Assembly: GCF_001552675.1 (NCBI RefSeq)
Contig: NZ_BCRQ01000028.1
Span: 1-36,964, forward strand
Source of the DNA: Alicyclobacillus sendaiensis NBRC 100866
GTDB taxonomy: Bacteria; Bacillota; Bacilli; Alicyclobacillales; Alicyclobacillaceae
Direction of reading: 5' to 3'
DNA length: 36,964 bases
Part shown: positions 23,400-31,999 of the stretch, piece by piece
How positions within the stretch are numbered: the first letter of the stretch is position 1
How the letters are laid out: every line of letters starts with the position of its first letter
Notes under the pieces: generated by a model
Databases searched by the model: none
Told to the model about the DNA's origin: nothing
What the model saw: the letters and a program-made list of their open reading frames with translations, nothing else
Program-made: the position numbers and the translations under genes

Positions 23400-23831
23400 T
23401 TGTTCATGGGTGAGTACGAACATTCCCTCGACAGCAAAGGGCGGCTGACCATCCCGGCAAAGTTTCGGGAAGGGCTGGGGGATTCGTTCATCGTCACTCG
23501 CGGCCTTGACCAGTGCCTGTTCGCCTACCCGGTCGATGAGTGGCGCGCGCTCGAAGTGAAGCTCAAGTCTCTCCCCATGACGCGATCGGACGCGCGGGCG
23601 TTTGTGCGCTTCTTCTTTTCGGGCGCGTCCGAATGCGAAGTGGACAAGCAGGGCCGCATTCTCCTGCCTCCTAAGTTGCGCGAGTACGCCAAGCTCGAGA
23701 AGGAGTGCACGCTGATCGGCGTGTCGAATCGAGTTGAAATTTGGAATACGAGGGTCTGGGAACACTATTCGAGCGACGCGGAGCAATCGTTTGCGGAGAT
23801 TGCGGAAAACCTCGTCGACTTTTCGTTCTGA
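23400..23831 (+). CDS. mraZ: Transcriptional regulator MraZ
   Basis: The product has 143 residues. Two AbrB-type DNA-binding repeats are visible, each with a DxKGR core: [14 protein letters not shown] (about 11-24) and [15 protein letters not shown] (about 82-96). MraZ forms a ring-shaped oligomer and regulates the dcw cluster. The start is given as TTG 23400 (TTG TTC ATG, giving MFMGEY as in homologues); ATG 23406 is possible. Tandem MraZ boxes precede the gene, which heads the cell division and wall cluster and abuts rsmH with no gap. Confidence 0.96.
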   Translation: MFMGEYEHSLDSKGRLTIPAKFREGLGDSFIVTRGLDQCLFAYPVDEWRALEVKLKSLPMTRSDARAFVRFFFSGASECEVDKQGRILLPPKLREYAKLEKECTLIGVSNRVEIWNTRVWEHYSSDAEQSFAEIAENLVDFSF

Positions 23832-24800
23832 ATGGCGGGGGATGAGACGTTGGCGTTTGCCCACGAGACCGTGTTGTTGGAGGAGGCTGTGGACGCGCTA
23901 CAGCCGCGGCCAGGCGGTGTGTACGTGGATGCGACCCTCGGCGGAGGAGGACATACTACTCGCCTACTCGAGCGGTCCGCGCCGGATGGGGCCGTGATCG
24001 CGTTTGATCAGGACGAGACGGCCATCGCGCACGCCGAACCGCTCAAACAGCGGTATCGCGGGCGTCTGACGCTTGTGAAGGCGAATTTCGCTGAGATGGA
24101 GGAACGCCTGAGGGACCTTGGGGTCGCTGCGGTGGACGGGGTCCTGTTTGATCTCGGCGTGTCCTCCCCGCAGTTTGACCGCCCGGAGCGGGGATTCAGT
24201 TACTGGCACGAGGGGCCGCTCGACATGCGCATGGACAGGGATCGGCCGCTCGATGCGCGCGCGATCGTCAATGAGTGGGATGAGCAGGAATTGGCCCGCA
24301 TCATCCGGGAGTACGGCGAGGAGAAGTTTGCGGCGTCCATTGCGCGCGCCATTGCGCGGGCGAGATCGAAGAAGCCCATTGAGACGACGACGGAACTGGC
24401 GGAAATCGTCAAGGGCGCCATTCCGGCGGCCGCGCGGCGCAGCGGTCCGCATCCGGCCCGGCGCACCTTTCAGGCCATCCGCATGGCGGTCAACGACGAG
24501 TTGGGCGCGCTGGAGCGCGGCCTGGAAGCGGCGTTTCGCGTTCTGAAGCCGGGAGGGCGGCTTTCGGTCATCACGTTTCATTCCCTCGAGGACCGAGCGG
24601 TCAAACGGCTGTTTCAGACTTGGGCGAAGGGGTGTGTTTGTCCACCGGAGTTTCCGGTGTGTCAATGTGGCCGCAAACCCCTGGGACGTATGGTGTCGCG
24701 AAAGCCCGTGACGCCTTCGAGCGAGGAGTTGGAAAGGAATCCGCGCGCGCGATCGGCGAAGCTGCGCGCTTTCGAAAAGCTGGATGATGGGGAGCGATGA
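23832..24800 (+). CDS. rsmH: 16S rRNA (cytosine1402-N4)-methyltransferase RsmH
   Basis: The product has 322 residues. It methylates N4 of C1402 in the 16S rRNA decoding centre. The SAM-binding motif VDATLGGGGHT lies at residues 32-42. GVLFDLGVSSPQFD and the ARRTFQAIRMAVNDEL and SVITFHSLEDRAVK blocks are family markers, and four Cys residues occur in GCVCPPEFPVCQC. The ATG follows the mraZ stop directly. The ftsL start overlaps its stop by 4 nt, so translation is tightly coupled. Confidence 0.97.
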   Translation: MAGDETLAFAHETVLLEEAVDALQPRPGGVYVDATLGGGGHTTRLLERSAPDGAVIAFDQDETAIAHAEPLKQRYRGRLTLVKANFAEMEERLRDLGVAAVDGVLFDLGVSSPQFDRPERGFSYWHEGPLDMRMDRDRPLDARAIVNEWDEQELARIIREYGEEKFAASIARAIARARSKKPIETTTELAEIVKGAIPAAARRSGPHPARRTFQAIRMAVNDELGALERGLEAAFRVLKPGGRLSVITFHSLEDRAVKRLFQTWAKGCVCPPEFPVCQCGRKPLGRMVSRKPVTPSSEELERNPRARSAKLRAFEKLDDGER

Positions 24801-25189
24801 ATGCCATGTCTGCCGTGCAACAGGAACTTCGCACGCGTCGCGAGGCGTGGGGGCACACGACGCCAAGGCGTGAACAGGATGCGCGACAGGAAGAACGGCG
24901 CGCCGCTCGCCGGCGCCTCTGGAACCGGGTGAGCTTTGCTGTGTGTTGCGTCGTCAGCTTCGGAGTTGTGTGGTGGGTCGCCGCGAAAGGTGCCGAGGTC
25001 TACGTATTGAACGACGAGCACGCCAAACTCCAGGCGGCCATTGCGGCGCAGCAAGCGGTCAACGCCAACCTGCAAATGCAGGTGTCCGAGCTGGAGCAGC
25101 CCGCGCACATTCTGAACGTCGCCATCAATCAGCTGCACATGGTGTACAAAAATCCAGTGATGATCCCGACGCAAGGAAACGGCGAGTGA
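24797..25189 (+). CDS. ftsL: Cell division protein FtsL
   Basis: The product has 130 residues. A basic cytoplasmic N-terminus (residues 1-42) is followed by one membrane helix (about 45-66, VSFAVCCVVSFGVVWWVAA) and a short extracellular coiled coil (about 70-112, KLQAAIAAQQAVNANLQMQVSEL shown by its heptads). FtsL forms a complex with DivIC and DivIB at the septum and activates the septal synthases. Identification rests on topology and position between rsmH and pbpB. It overlaps rsmH by ATGA. Confidence 0.9.
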   Translation: MNAMSAVQQELRTRREAWGHTTPRREQDARQEERRAARRRLWNRVSFAVCCVVSFGVVWWVAAKGAEVYVLNDEHAKLQAAIAAQQAVNANLQMQVSELEQPAHILNVAINQLHMVYKNPVMIPTQGNGE

Positions 25190-25193
25190 TGGC

Positions 25194-27386
25194 ATGAACC
25201 GACGAATCAGACGAACGGGCAGGCAAAGCAGTTGGAAACGCCCGAAACGGCGGTTCTGGGCGCTTCAGCTCGCGATGGTGGCGACCCTCGGCGCCGTCGT
25301 CTGGCGCATTTACGACGTGCAGCGCGTGTACGGGGGGACGCTGAAGCGGGATGCGGCCAAGGTGATGGACGTGACCGAGCCCCTGCTCGCGCCCCGAGGA
25401 GCCATCCTGGACGCACAAGGCCATCGCCTCGCCTACGATGTCCCGGCCTACTACGTCGACATCGAGCTTGCACCCCTTCGTCCGTACGCAGACGAGGCCG
25501 CTCGAACGCTCGCGCCAATTTTGGGGACCCGCGCGGCGGATCTCGCCGCACTCCTCGCGAAGCAAGCCTCCTGGATTCAGCTGCCCACGCCCGTGGAGGC
25601 CATCGTCAAATCGAAGCTCGAGGCGGCTTTCGCGGCGCACCCGTGGGCGCCGGATGACCGGCGCACGGCGTGGACGAATTGCGTGACCTTCACGCCGACG
25701 GAGTTGCGCGTATATCCGTACGGGGATTTCGCGTCGAATGCGATCGGCTACGTGGTCAAAGGGGTAGGCGAAAGCGGCGTGGAGCTCGAGATGAACACGG
25801 CCTTGGCGGGACAGAACGGGCTCATCGCTTACCAGCAGGATCCGACGGGCGTACCCATCCCGGGCAGCGTGAGAATCGTCAAAGCCCCCAAACCGGGCGA
25901 CAACGTGCAGTTGACCCTCGACGACACCATCCAGGGCTACGTCGAGGATCAGATGAACGCGCTCGTGCAAAAGTACCATCCGCAGCATGCCGCCATCGTG
26001 GTGTCCGACCCCCAGACGGGCGCGATTCTCGCCATGTCGAGCTGGCCCAATTTCAATCCGAATCAATATTGGAAAGCGAGCCTCGAGGCGCTGTCTTCCA
26101 ATTGGGCGGTATCCAGCTCGTTTGAGCCGGGATCGACGTTCAAACCGTTTGTGCTTGCGGCTGCGCTCGCGACGAATTCCATCAATCTCTACGACACGTT
26201 TCAGTCCGGTCAAATCACCATCGACGGCCGCACGATTCACGACTGGAATCACGTCGGCTTCGGCGTCCTGACGTATCAGCAGGCGTTGGAAGAGTCGTCG
26301 AACGTCGGCTTTGCCCGCATCGCGATGGCGTTGGGATGGCCCAACTTCGACAAGTACCTGCAGTTGTTCGGGTTTACCAAGCCTACAGGGATCGACCTTC
26401 CGAACGAAGCGACCTCCATCCTGTTTCCTCCGTCGGAACAGGGGCAGCTCGAGTTGGCGACGGCCGGGTTTGGCCAGGGCATCGCGGTCACGCCCATGCA
26501 GCAGATCATGGCCATGGACGCGATTGCGAACGGCGGACGGCTGCTCAGGCCCTACATCATCAGCAAGGTGATCTCGCCATCGGGCAAGGTGATTCAAGAG
26601 AATCGCCCGACGGTGATTCGCCAAGGCTTTCTGCCCGAGAGCGTCATTCAAGAGGTACGGGACACGATGGTCCTCGACGTGTCCGATCCGAAGCACGGGA
26701 TCGACACGGGCGCCGCGATACCTGGCTACGAAGTCGCCGGAAAGACCGGCACCGCGCAAATTGTGGATCCCGCGACAGGCGCGTACTATGCAAGCAAGTT
26801 CGAGACGTCCTTCATCGGATTCGTGCCGGCGCAGGATCCGAAAGTTGTGGTGTACGTCACGGTGTACGATCCCCAGGTGGCCCCGGATGAAGCTTGGGGT
26901 AGCACGGTGGCCATTCCGGTGGCGCGGGCCATTATGCAGGAGTGCCTGAACTACTACCACATTCCGCCGACGGGCGCGGTCAAGTCGCTTCAAACCGAAC
27001 CCGGCGCGGGTCAGGTGACTTACGTGGAAACGCCGAATCTGGTCGGGATGTCCCAGGCCGAGGCGCAAGCCGTGCTCGCGCAGGACGGCCTTCAGGGGAT
27101 GTTTACCGGATCGAGCGGTGCGATTGTTCGGCAGTGGCCGGCGCCCGGCGTGGAGGTGCCGAGAGGCTCCAAGCTGTACGCTCTGCTCGACCATCACGAG
27201 TCCGCCGCATTTCCCATGCCGGATCTGACGGGCCTGACGCTTCGGGAGGCGGCCAACCTGCTCGCCGCGATGGGGCTGAACGTCTCGCCGTCGGGATCGG
27301 GCTATGTGGCGAGTCAGTCCGTTCCTCCAGGAGCGCGTGTGCACGCGGGGGAGACCGTCGCGATTCGGTTGTCTCCGAAGGGCTGA
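25194..27386 (+). CDS. pbpB: Penicillin-binding protein 2B (septal transpeptidase) with two PASTA domains
   Basis: The product has 730 residues. It has one N-terminal membrane anchor (about 22-40), a dimerisation/pedestal domain, and a class B transpeptidase domain. The nucleophile Ser314 lies in STFK (K317), the SxN motif is SSN in the EESSNVGFA segment, and the KTG motif begins at Lys517. Two PASTA repeats form the C-terminus (about 617-730, starting VETPNLVGMSQAEAQ and FPMPDLTGLTLREAA). It crosslinks septal peptidoglycan. The stop codon lies inside the terminator stem at 27380-27402. Confidence 0.95.
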   Translation: MNRRIRRTGRQSSWKRPKRRFWALQLAMVATLGAVVWRIYDVQRVYGGTLKRDAAKVMDVTEPLLAPRGAILDAQGHRLAYDVPAYYVDIELAPLRPYADEAARTLAPILGTRAADLAALLAKQASWIQLPTPVEAIVKSKLEAAFAAHPWAPDDRRTAWTNCVTFTPTELRVYPYGDFASNAIGYVVKGVGESGVELEMNTALAGQNGLIAYQQDPTGVPIPGSVRIVKAPKPGDNVQLTLDDTIQGYVEDQMNALVQKYHPQHAAIVVSDPQTGAILAMSSWPNFNPNQYWKASLEALSSNWAVSSSFEPGSTFKPFVLAAALATNSINLYDTFQSGQITIDGRTIHDWNHVGFGVLTYQQALEESSNVGFARIAMALGWPNFDKYLQLFGFTKPTGIDLPNEATSILFPPSEQGQLELATAGFGQGIAVTPMQQIMAMDAIANGGRLLRPYIISKVISPSGKVIQENRPTVIRQGFLPESVIQEVRDTMVLDVSDPKHGIDTGAAIPGYEVAGKTGTAQIVDPATGAYYASKFETSFIGFVPAQDPKVVVYVTVYDPQVAPDEAWGSTVAIPVARAIMQECLNYYHIPPTGAVKSLQTEPGAGQVTYVETPNLVGMSQAEAQAVLAQDGLQGMFTGSSGAIVRQWPAPGVEVPRGSKLYALLDHHESAAFPMPDLTGLTLREAANLLAAMGLNVSPSGSGYVASQSVPPGARVHAGETVAIRLSPKG

Positions 27387-27411
27387 CGCCGAGCGTCAGC
27401 CCTTCTATTTC
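27380..27411 (+). terminator. Intrinsic terminator between pbpB and spoVD
   Basis: GGGCTGACGC (27380-27389) pairs perfectly with GCGTCAGCCC (27393-27402) around a CGA loop, followed by TTCTATTTC. The pbpB stop TGA (27384-27386) is inside the left arm. Confidence 0.75.
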
Positions 27412-27431
27412 AGGAAGAGCGCGCATAGGCT
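27404..27431 (+). promoter_or_regulatory. Possible sigma-E promoter of spoVD
   Basis: CATAGGCT (27424-27431) matches 6 of 8 of the sigma-E -10 (CATACAMT). A weak -35-like TCTATTT (27404-27410) lies 13 nt upstream. Sigma-E control of spoVD is known in B. subtilis; here the match is only suggestive. Confidence 0.3.
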
Positions 27432-27472
27432 AGTCTCAGCGAACAAGCTGTGCGACGTTGGGGGCGAAGTCT

Positions 27473-29449
27473 GTGCGCGTGACTCCTGGACTCATGAGGC
27501 GGCGGCTTGTCATGCTCCTGTTTGGCCTCTTTGCCGCCATCGGCGCGCTGATCGGCCGACTCGCGTATGTGCAGGGCTGGCAAGCCGCGTGGCTCTCGAA
27601 TCTGGCAAAGCAGTCGTGGGATCGCACCGTGCCGCTGTCCGGCATCCGCGGGAGCATCCTGGCGAGCGACGGACAGCCGCTGACGTACACGGCGAGCGCA
27701 CCCACGATTGTGGCGGTGCCGAGCCAAATCAAGGACAAGGCGGGCACGGCGGCCAAGCTGGCGCCCATTTTGCACATGAGTGTCGACAGCGTGCTGCGCC
27801 AGATCTCCCAGCGGGAACTCATGGTCTACATCCGCCCGGGAGGGCGGCAGATGTCGGAAGAGCAGGCGAACGCCGTCCGCAAGCTGGAGTTGCCTGGAAT
27901 CTACCTGACGGAGGACGGCAAGCGAGCGTATCCATACGGATCGCTGGCGGCGCAGGTGCTTGGCATCACGGGGTATGACAACGTCGGACTCACGGGGCTC
28001 GAGAAGCAGTACAACAGCGTGTTGAGCGGCAAGAAGGGAGGCATCACGTTTTACGCGAAAGCAAACGGAGAACTGATTCCCGGCGAGGGTCAATCGGTGG
28101 TCGAACCGACCGACGGCGACAATATCAAGACCACCCTGAACCTTCAAATTCAGCAGTTTGTGGAGCGCGAGATCGAGCAGGCCGTGGCCGCGTACCATCC
28201 GGATTCCGTGACGGCGATTGTGGAAAACCCGAAGACGGGCGCCATTCTCGCGATGGCCAACTATCCCACGTTCAACCCAGCCGACTGGCGCTCGGCCGAT
28301 CCGTCCACCTACAACCGCAATCTCGCCATCTGGCAGACCTTTGAGCCGGGATCCACGTTCAAGATTGTGACGCTGGCCGCGGCGTTGCAGGAAGACAAAG
28401 TGAACTTGAACGACCGATTTTACGATCCCGGCTACTACGAGGTCGCGGGGCACCGCATTCGCTGTTGGAAGGCGGGCGGACATGGGTCCGAGTCGTTTCT
28501 GAATGTGGTGGAAAACTCATGTAACCCTGGGTTTATCGCCCTCGGTGAGCGATTGGGCAAGGAGTCGCTGTTCTCGTACATTCGCGCGTTCGGGTTCGGG
28601 CAGAAGACCGGGATTGACCTTCCTGGCGAGGGGAACGGCATCCTGTTCAAGCTGAGCCAAGTCGGCCCGCTCGAGCTGGCCACCACAGCCTTCGGCCAAG
28701 GGGTGTCGGTCACGCCCATCCAGCAGGTGATGGCGGTGGGGGCGGTGGCCAACGGCGGCAAGCTGATGAAGCCGTATCTCGTGTCCGAAATCATCGATCC
28801 CGACACGGGGCGGGTGGTCTCCGTGACCAAGCCGACGGTCGTGCGCCAGGTCATCTCGCCCCAGGTGGCGGCCGAGGTGCGCGCCGCGCTCGAGAGCGTG
28901 GTGGCGAACGGGAGCGGCACCAGGGCGTATCGCGAGGGCTACCGGATCGCCGGAAAGACCGGCACGGCGCAGGTGGCGAAAAACGGGCGTTACGAGCCGG
29001 GGCATTACATCGTCTCCTTCATCGGCATGGCGCCCGCGAACGATCCGGCCCTGGTCTGCTACGTCGCCATTGACAACCCCCACCCGGAGCACGGCATTGT
29101 GTTTGGCGGTGTCATTGCTGCGCCCATCGTTGGCAACATTTTGGACGACGGCTTGCGCGAGCTCGGCGTGCCACCGCAGACGCAGGGACTGAAGAAGAAG
29201 TACCGGTATCCCGAGGTGCCGCCGGTGACGGTCCCGAATTTTGTGGGACTCACGATGAAGGAAGCTCAAAACCTGGCGCTCCAGAATTCCGCAAACCTCA
29301 GGGTGCAGGTATTGGGCCAGGGGGACGTGATCATCGCGCAGGCTCCGGCAGGAGGCGCTCAGGTGGAGCCCGGATCGACCATCCGCCTCTATCGCGGGCA
29401 GAAGGCGCCGTCGACCAACCAGGTGGCGGCCTTCGCGCTCGGAGGTTGA
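27473..29449 (+). CDS. spoVD: Stage V sporulation protein D (class B PBP, one PASTA domain)
   Basis: The product has 658 residues. It has a membrane anchor (about 11-35), the class B transpeptidase domain with Ser294 in STFK, SCN in the ENSCNPGF segment, and a KTGTAQ motif, then a single C-terminal PASTA repeat (VTVPNFVGLTMKEAQ). SpoVD makes the spore cortex with SpoVE. GTG 27473 is chosen because GGGGGCG (27460-27466) precedes it; TTG 27458 and ATG 27494 are alternatives. It is separated from pbpB by a terminator. The last 10 or so residues after the PASTA domain are not conserved in appearance. Confidence 0.94.
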   Translation: MRVTPGLMRRRLVMLLFGLFAAIGALIGRLAYVQGWQAAWLSNLAKQSWDRTVPLSGIRGSILASDGQPLTYTASAPTIVAVPSQIKDKAGTAAKLAPILHMSVDSVLRQISQRELMVYIRPGGRQMSEEQANAVRKLELPGIYLTEDGKRAYPYGSLAAQVLGITGYDNVGLTGLEKQYNSVLSGKKGGITFYAKANGELIPGEGQSVVEPTDGDNIKTTLNLQIQQFVEREIEQAVAAYHPDSVTAIVENPKTGAILAMANYPTFNPADWRSADPSTYNRNLAIWQTFEPGSTFKIVTLAAALQEDKVNLNDRFYDPGYYEVAGHRIRCWKAGGHGSESFLNVVENSCNPGFIALGERLGKESLFSYIRAFGFGQKTGIDLPGEGNGILFKLSQVGPLELATTAFGQGVSVTPIQQVMAVGAVANGGKLMKPYLVSEIIDPDTGRVVSVTKPTVVRQVISPQVAAEVRAALESVVANGSGTRAYREGYRIAGKTGTAQVAKNGRYEPGHYIVSFIGMAPANDPALVCYVAIDNPHPEHGIVFGGVIAAPIVGNILDDGLRELGVPPQTQGLKKKYRYPEVPPVTVPNFVGLTMKEAQNLALQNSANLRVQVLGQGDVIIAQAPAGGAQVEPGSTIRLYRGQKAPSTNQVAAFALGG

Positions 29450-29511
29450 CATCGGGCCGCGACTGCCCTAGATTTGCGAATGGCACGCCGCAGGTGGGGG
29501 AGGAAGGCGCC

Positions 29512-31008
29512 TTGCGATTGAGACAATTGTTTCAGCCTTTCGTCAATTTTCAGGTGACCAACGCGGAGAACCCGGATATCGTCCATATCACGACTGACTC
29601 GCGCGACGTCCAGTCAGGCAGTTTGTTTGTGGCCGTGCGCGGCCATAGGGTGGACGGACACCAATTCGCCCGGCAGGCTGTGGATCGCGGCGCCGTGGCG
29701 GTGATGGTGGAGGAGCCCGTCGCCGATGTGCCCCCGTCCATTCCTCAGGTTGTCGTCCCAGATACCCGCCACTGGAGCGCGCTCGTCGCCGATCGATTGT
29801 TCGGCCATCCGTCGCGCGCCATCCGGGTCATCGGGGTCACGGGCACCAACGGCAAGACGACGGTGACCCACATCGTGCGCCACTTGCTCGATTCGGCGGG
29901 GCGGAAGGCTGGGCTCATCGGCACGGTTGGCGCCAAACTGGGGCACACCTCGTGGCCCCTTCCCAACACGACGCCCGAGGCCGTGGAGGTTCACCGCTGG
30001 CTTCGGCGGTTCGTCGACGAAGGCGCCACGCACGCGGTCATGGAGGTGTCATCGCACGCGCTCGTGGAGCGGCGGGCGGCGGGCGTGTCGTTTGCCTGCG
30101 CCGCGTTCACGAACTTGACACAAGATCACCTCGATTTTCACGGTACCATGGAACGGTATGCAGCCGCCAAGGCGCTCCTGTTCTCTCGCCTCGGCAACGG
30201 CGCGGGGGACGACCCGGCCCGCTCCGTCTACGCGGTCATCAACGCGGACGATCCTTGGTCTTGGGTGATGGCGGAGGCGTCTGCGGCGCCCATCCTCACG
30301 TACGGGATCGAGCGCGCCGCGCACGTCACCGCCCGGGACGTGCGGCTGTCGGCCGATGGTGCGCGTTTCGTCGTCGAGTCTCCTGCTGGCGCGTTTGAGG
30401 TGGAGACGCCGCTCATCGGCCGATTCAACGTCTACAACACCCTGGCCGCCGTCGCCATCGCCCTCGTGGAGGACCTCACGCCGGCGGAGATTCAGGAGGG
30501 AATTCGCTCGTACCCAAGCGTGCCCGGGAGGATGGAGCGGATCGACGAAGGGCAGCCGTTTTCCGTCTTCGTGGATTACGCTCATACGCCGGACGGGCTC
30601 GAGAACGTGCTCACGGCGGTGCGCGAGTTCGCGCCGGCGCGCGTCCTGGTCGTGGTCGGTTGTGGGGGCGATCGCGACCGGACGAAGCGGCCCAAGATGG
30701 CGGAGGTCGCCGTGAGGCTGGCGGACCGGGCCATCTTCACGAGCGACAACCCGCGCAGCGAAGACCCTCTCGCCATCCTCGCCGATATGCGCCAGGGCGT
30801 GGACCCGGCGCAATCGCACAGGGTGCGGGAAGAGGTCGACCGCCGGCTCGCCATCGAGATGGCCATCGAGGAAGCGGAGCCTGGAGATGTCGTCGTGATT
30901 GCAGGCAAGGGACACGAGGACTACCAGATCATCGGCGCGGAGAAGCGCCATTTTGACGATCGCGAAGAAGCCCGTCGAGCCATACGCGCGCGGTACGGGC
31001 GGAACTAG
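29512..31008 (+). CDS. murE: UDP-MurNAc-tripeptide synthetase MurE (meso-DAP type)
   Basis: The product has 498 residues. It adds the third stem-peptide residue to UDP-MurNAc-L-Ala-D-Glu. The ATP loop GVTGTNGKTT has its Lys at residue 115. The substrate motif DNPRSEDP indicates meso-diaminopimelate rather than lysine. GKGHEDYQ near the C-terminus is also typical. TTG 29512 lies 8 nt after GGAGG (29499-29503), which decides the start. The 62-nt gap after spoVD shows no hairpin, so transcription probably continues from spoVD. Confidence 0.96.
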   Translation: MRLRQLFQPFVNFQVTNAENPDIVHITTDSRDVQSGSLFVAVRGHRVDGHQFARQAVDRGAVAVMVEEPVADVPPSIPQVVVPDTRHWSALVADRLFGHPSRAIRVIGVTGTNGKTTVTHIVRHLLDSAGRKAGLIGTVGAKLGHTSWPLPNTTPEAVEVHRWLRRFVDEGATHAVMEVSSHALVERRAAGVSFACAAFTNLTQDHLDFHGTMERYAAAKALLFSRLGNGAGDDPARSVYAVINADDPWSWVMAEASAAPILTYGIERAAHVTARDVRLSADGARFVVESPAGAFEVETPLIGRFNVYNTLAAVAIALVEDLTPAEIQEGIRSYPSVPGRMERIDEGQPFSVFVDYAHTPDGLENVLTAVREFAPARVLVVVGCGGDRDRTKRPKMAEVAVRLADRAIFTSDNPRSEDPLAILADMRQGVDPAQSHRVREEVDRRLAIEMAIEEAEPGDVVVIAGKGHEDYQIIGAEKRHFDDREEARRAIRARYGRN

Positions 31009-31020
31009 GGGGCGTTTCCG

Positions 31021-31986
31021 TTGGACATTCAGGCGCTTTTGCTGACGGCGCTCGCGGCATTCGTGATCGGCGTGCTCTTGGGGCCCATCGCCATCCCACT
31101 TCTGCGCCGCCTCAAGTTCGGCCAGTCGATTCGCGAAGAGGGACCGAAGCACCATCAGTCGAAAGCCGGCACACCGACGATGGGCGGCGTGATGATTCTC
31201 GTTGCGGTGGTCTTGACGACGCTCCGGTTTGCGTTCGGGAGCTTGGACACGGTGATGATGCTCGTCGCCACGGTGGGGTTCGGACTCATCGGCTTTGCGG
31301 ATGACCTGATTAAAATTGTGAAACGTCGAAACCTCGGCCTGACGGCCAAACAGAAGGTCATCTTCCAGGCCATTCTGACGGCCATCTTGTTTGTCCTCTT
31401 GTACCGGGCGCAGGGACAGGAAGCGCTGGCCGTGCACATTCCGTTCACGGACGACGTGGTTCGCCTCGGTTTCTTGTACATCCTGTTTCTGATGCTGGTT
31501 CTCGTGGGCACGACAAACGCCGTTAACCTCACCGACGGATTGGACGGGCTGTTGTCGGGATCGGCCATCATGGTGTTCGCAGCGTACGCCGTGTACGCCT
31601 ACTGGCACACGAGTTACGATGTCGCGCTGTATTGCGCGGCGATGGTGGGGGCGCTCGCGGCGTTTCTCGTGTTCAATCGCCATCCGGCGAAAGTCTTCAT
31701 GGGAGACACCGGGTCGCTCGCCATCGGCGGGGGGCTTGCCATGGCCGCCGTGTTGACGCACAGCGAACTGACCCTGGTCCTGTTTGGCCTGGTGTTTGTC
31801 ATGGAGGCTTTGTCCGTCATCATTCAAGTCTTCTCGTATCAGACGTTTGGGCGGCGCGTCTTTCGCATGAGCCCGTTGCATCACCACTTCGAGCTCGGCG
31901 GTTGGTCAGAGTGGGAGGTTGTCATCCTCTTCTGGCTCGCGTCGTTCATCTGCGCCTTTGGCACGCTTGCGATGGTGTCGCACTGA
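31021..31986 (+). CDS. mraY: Phospho-MurNAc-pentapeptide transferase MraY
   Basis: The product has 321 residues and about ten membrane helices. It transfers phospho-MurNAc-pentapeptide to undecaprenyl phosphate, making lipid I. The Mg-binding DD pair is D94-D95 (FADDLIK), the NAVNLTDGLDG loop ends at about residue 176, and the HHH motif appears in SPLHHHFEL. The start is TTG 31021, with AGGGGGCG about 8 nt upstream, 12 nt after the murE stop. The early TPTMGG motif is present. Confidence 0.97.
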   Translation: MDIQALLLTALAAFVIGVLLGPIAIPLLRRLKFGQSIREEGPKHHQSKAGTPTMGGVMILVAVVLTTLRFAFGSLDTVMMLVATVGFGLIGFADDLIKIVKRRNLGLTAKQKVIFQAILTAILFVLLYRAQGQEALAVHIPFTDDVVRLGFLYILFLMLVLVGTTNAVNLTDGLDGLLSGSAIMVFAAYAVYAYWHTSYDVALYCAAMVGALAAFLVFNRHPAKVFMGDTGSLAIGGGLAMAAVLTHSELTLVLFGLVFVMEALSVIIQVFSYQTFGRRVFRMSPLHHHFELGGWSEWEVVILFWLASFICAFGTLAMVSH

Positions 31987-31999
31987 GGGGGCCAACGAT

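Noticed and set aside
21885-23864. Long minus-strand frame (659 codons) opposite bshC and mraZ
   Set aside because: Antisense shadow of two well-supported genes, without start signals or recognisable domains.
25125-27344. Long minus-strand frame (739 codons) opposite pbpB
   Set aside because: Antisense to a complete PBP gene; Arg/His-rich composition typical of GC-rich shadows.
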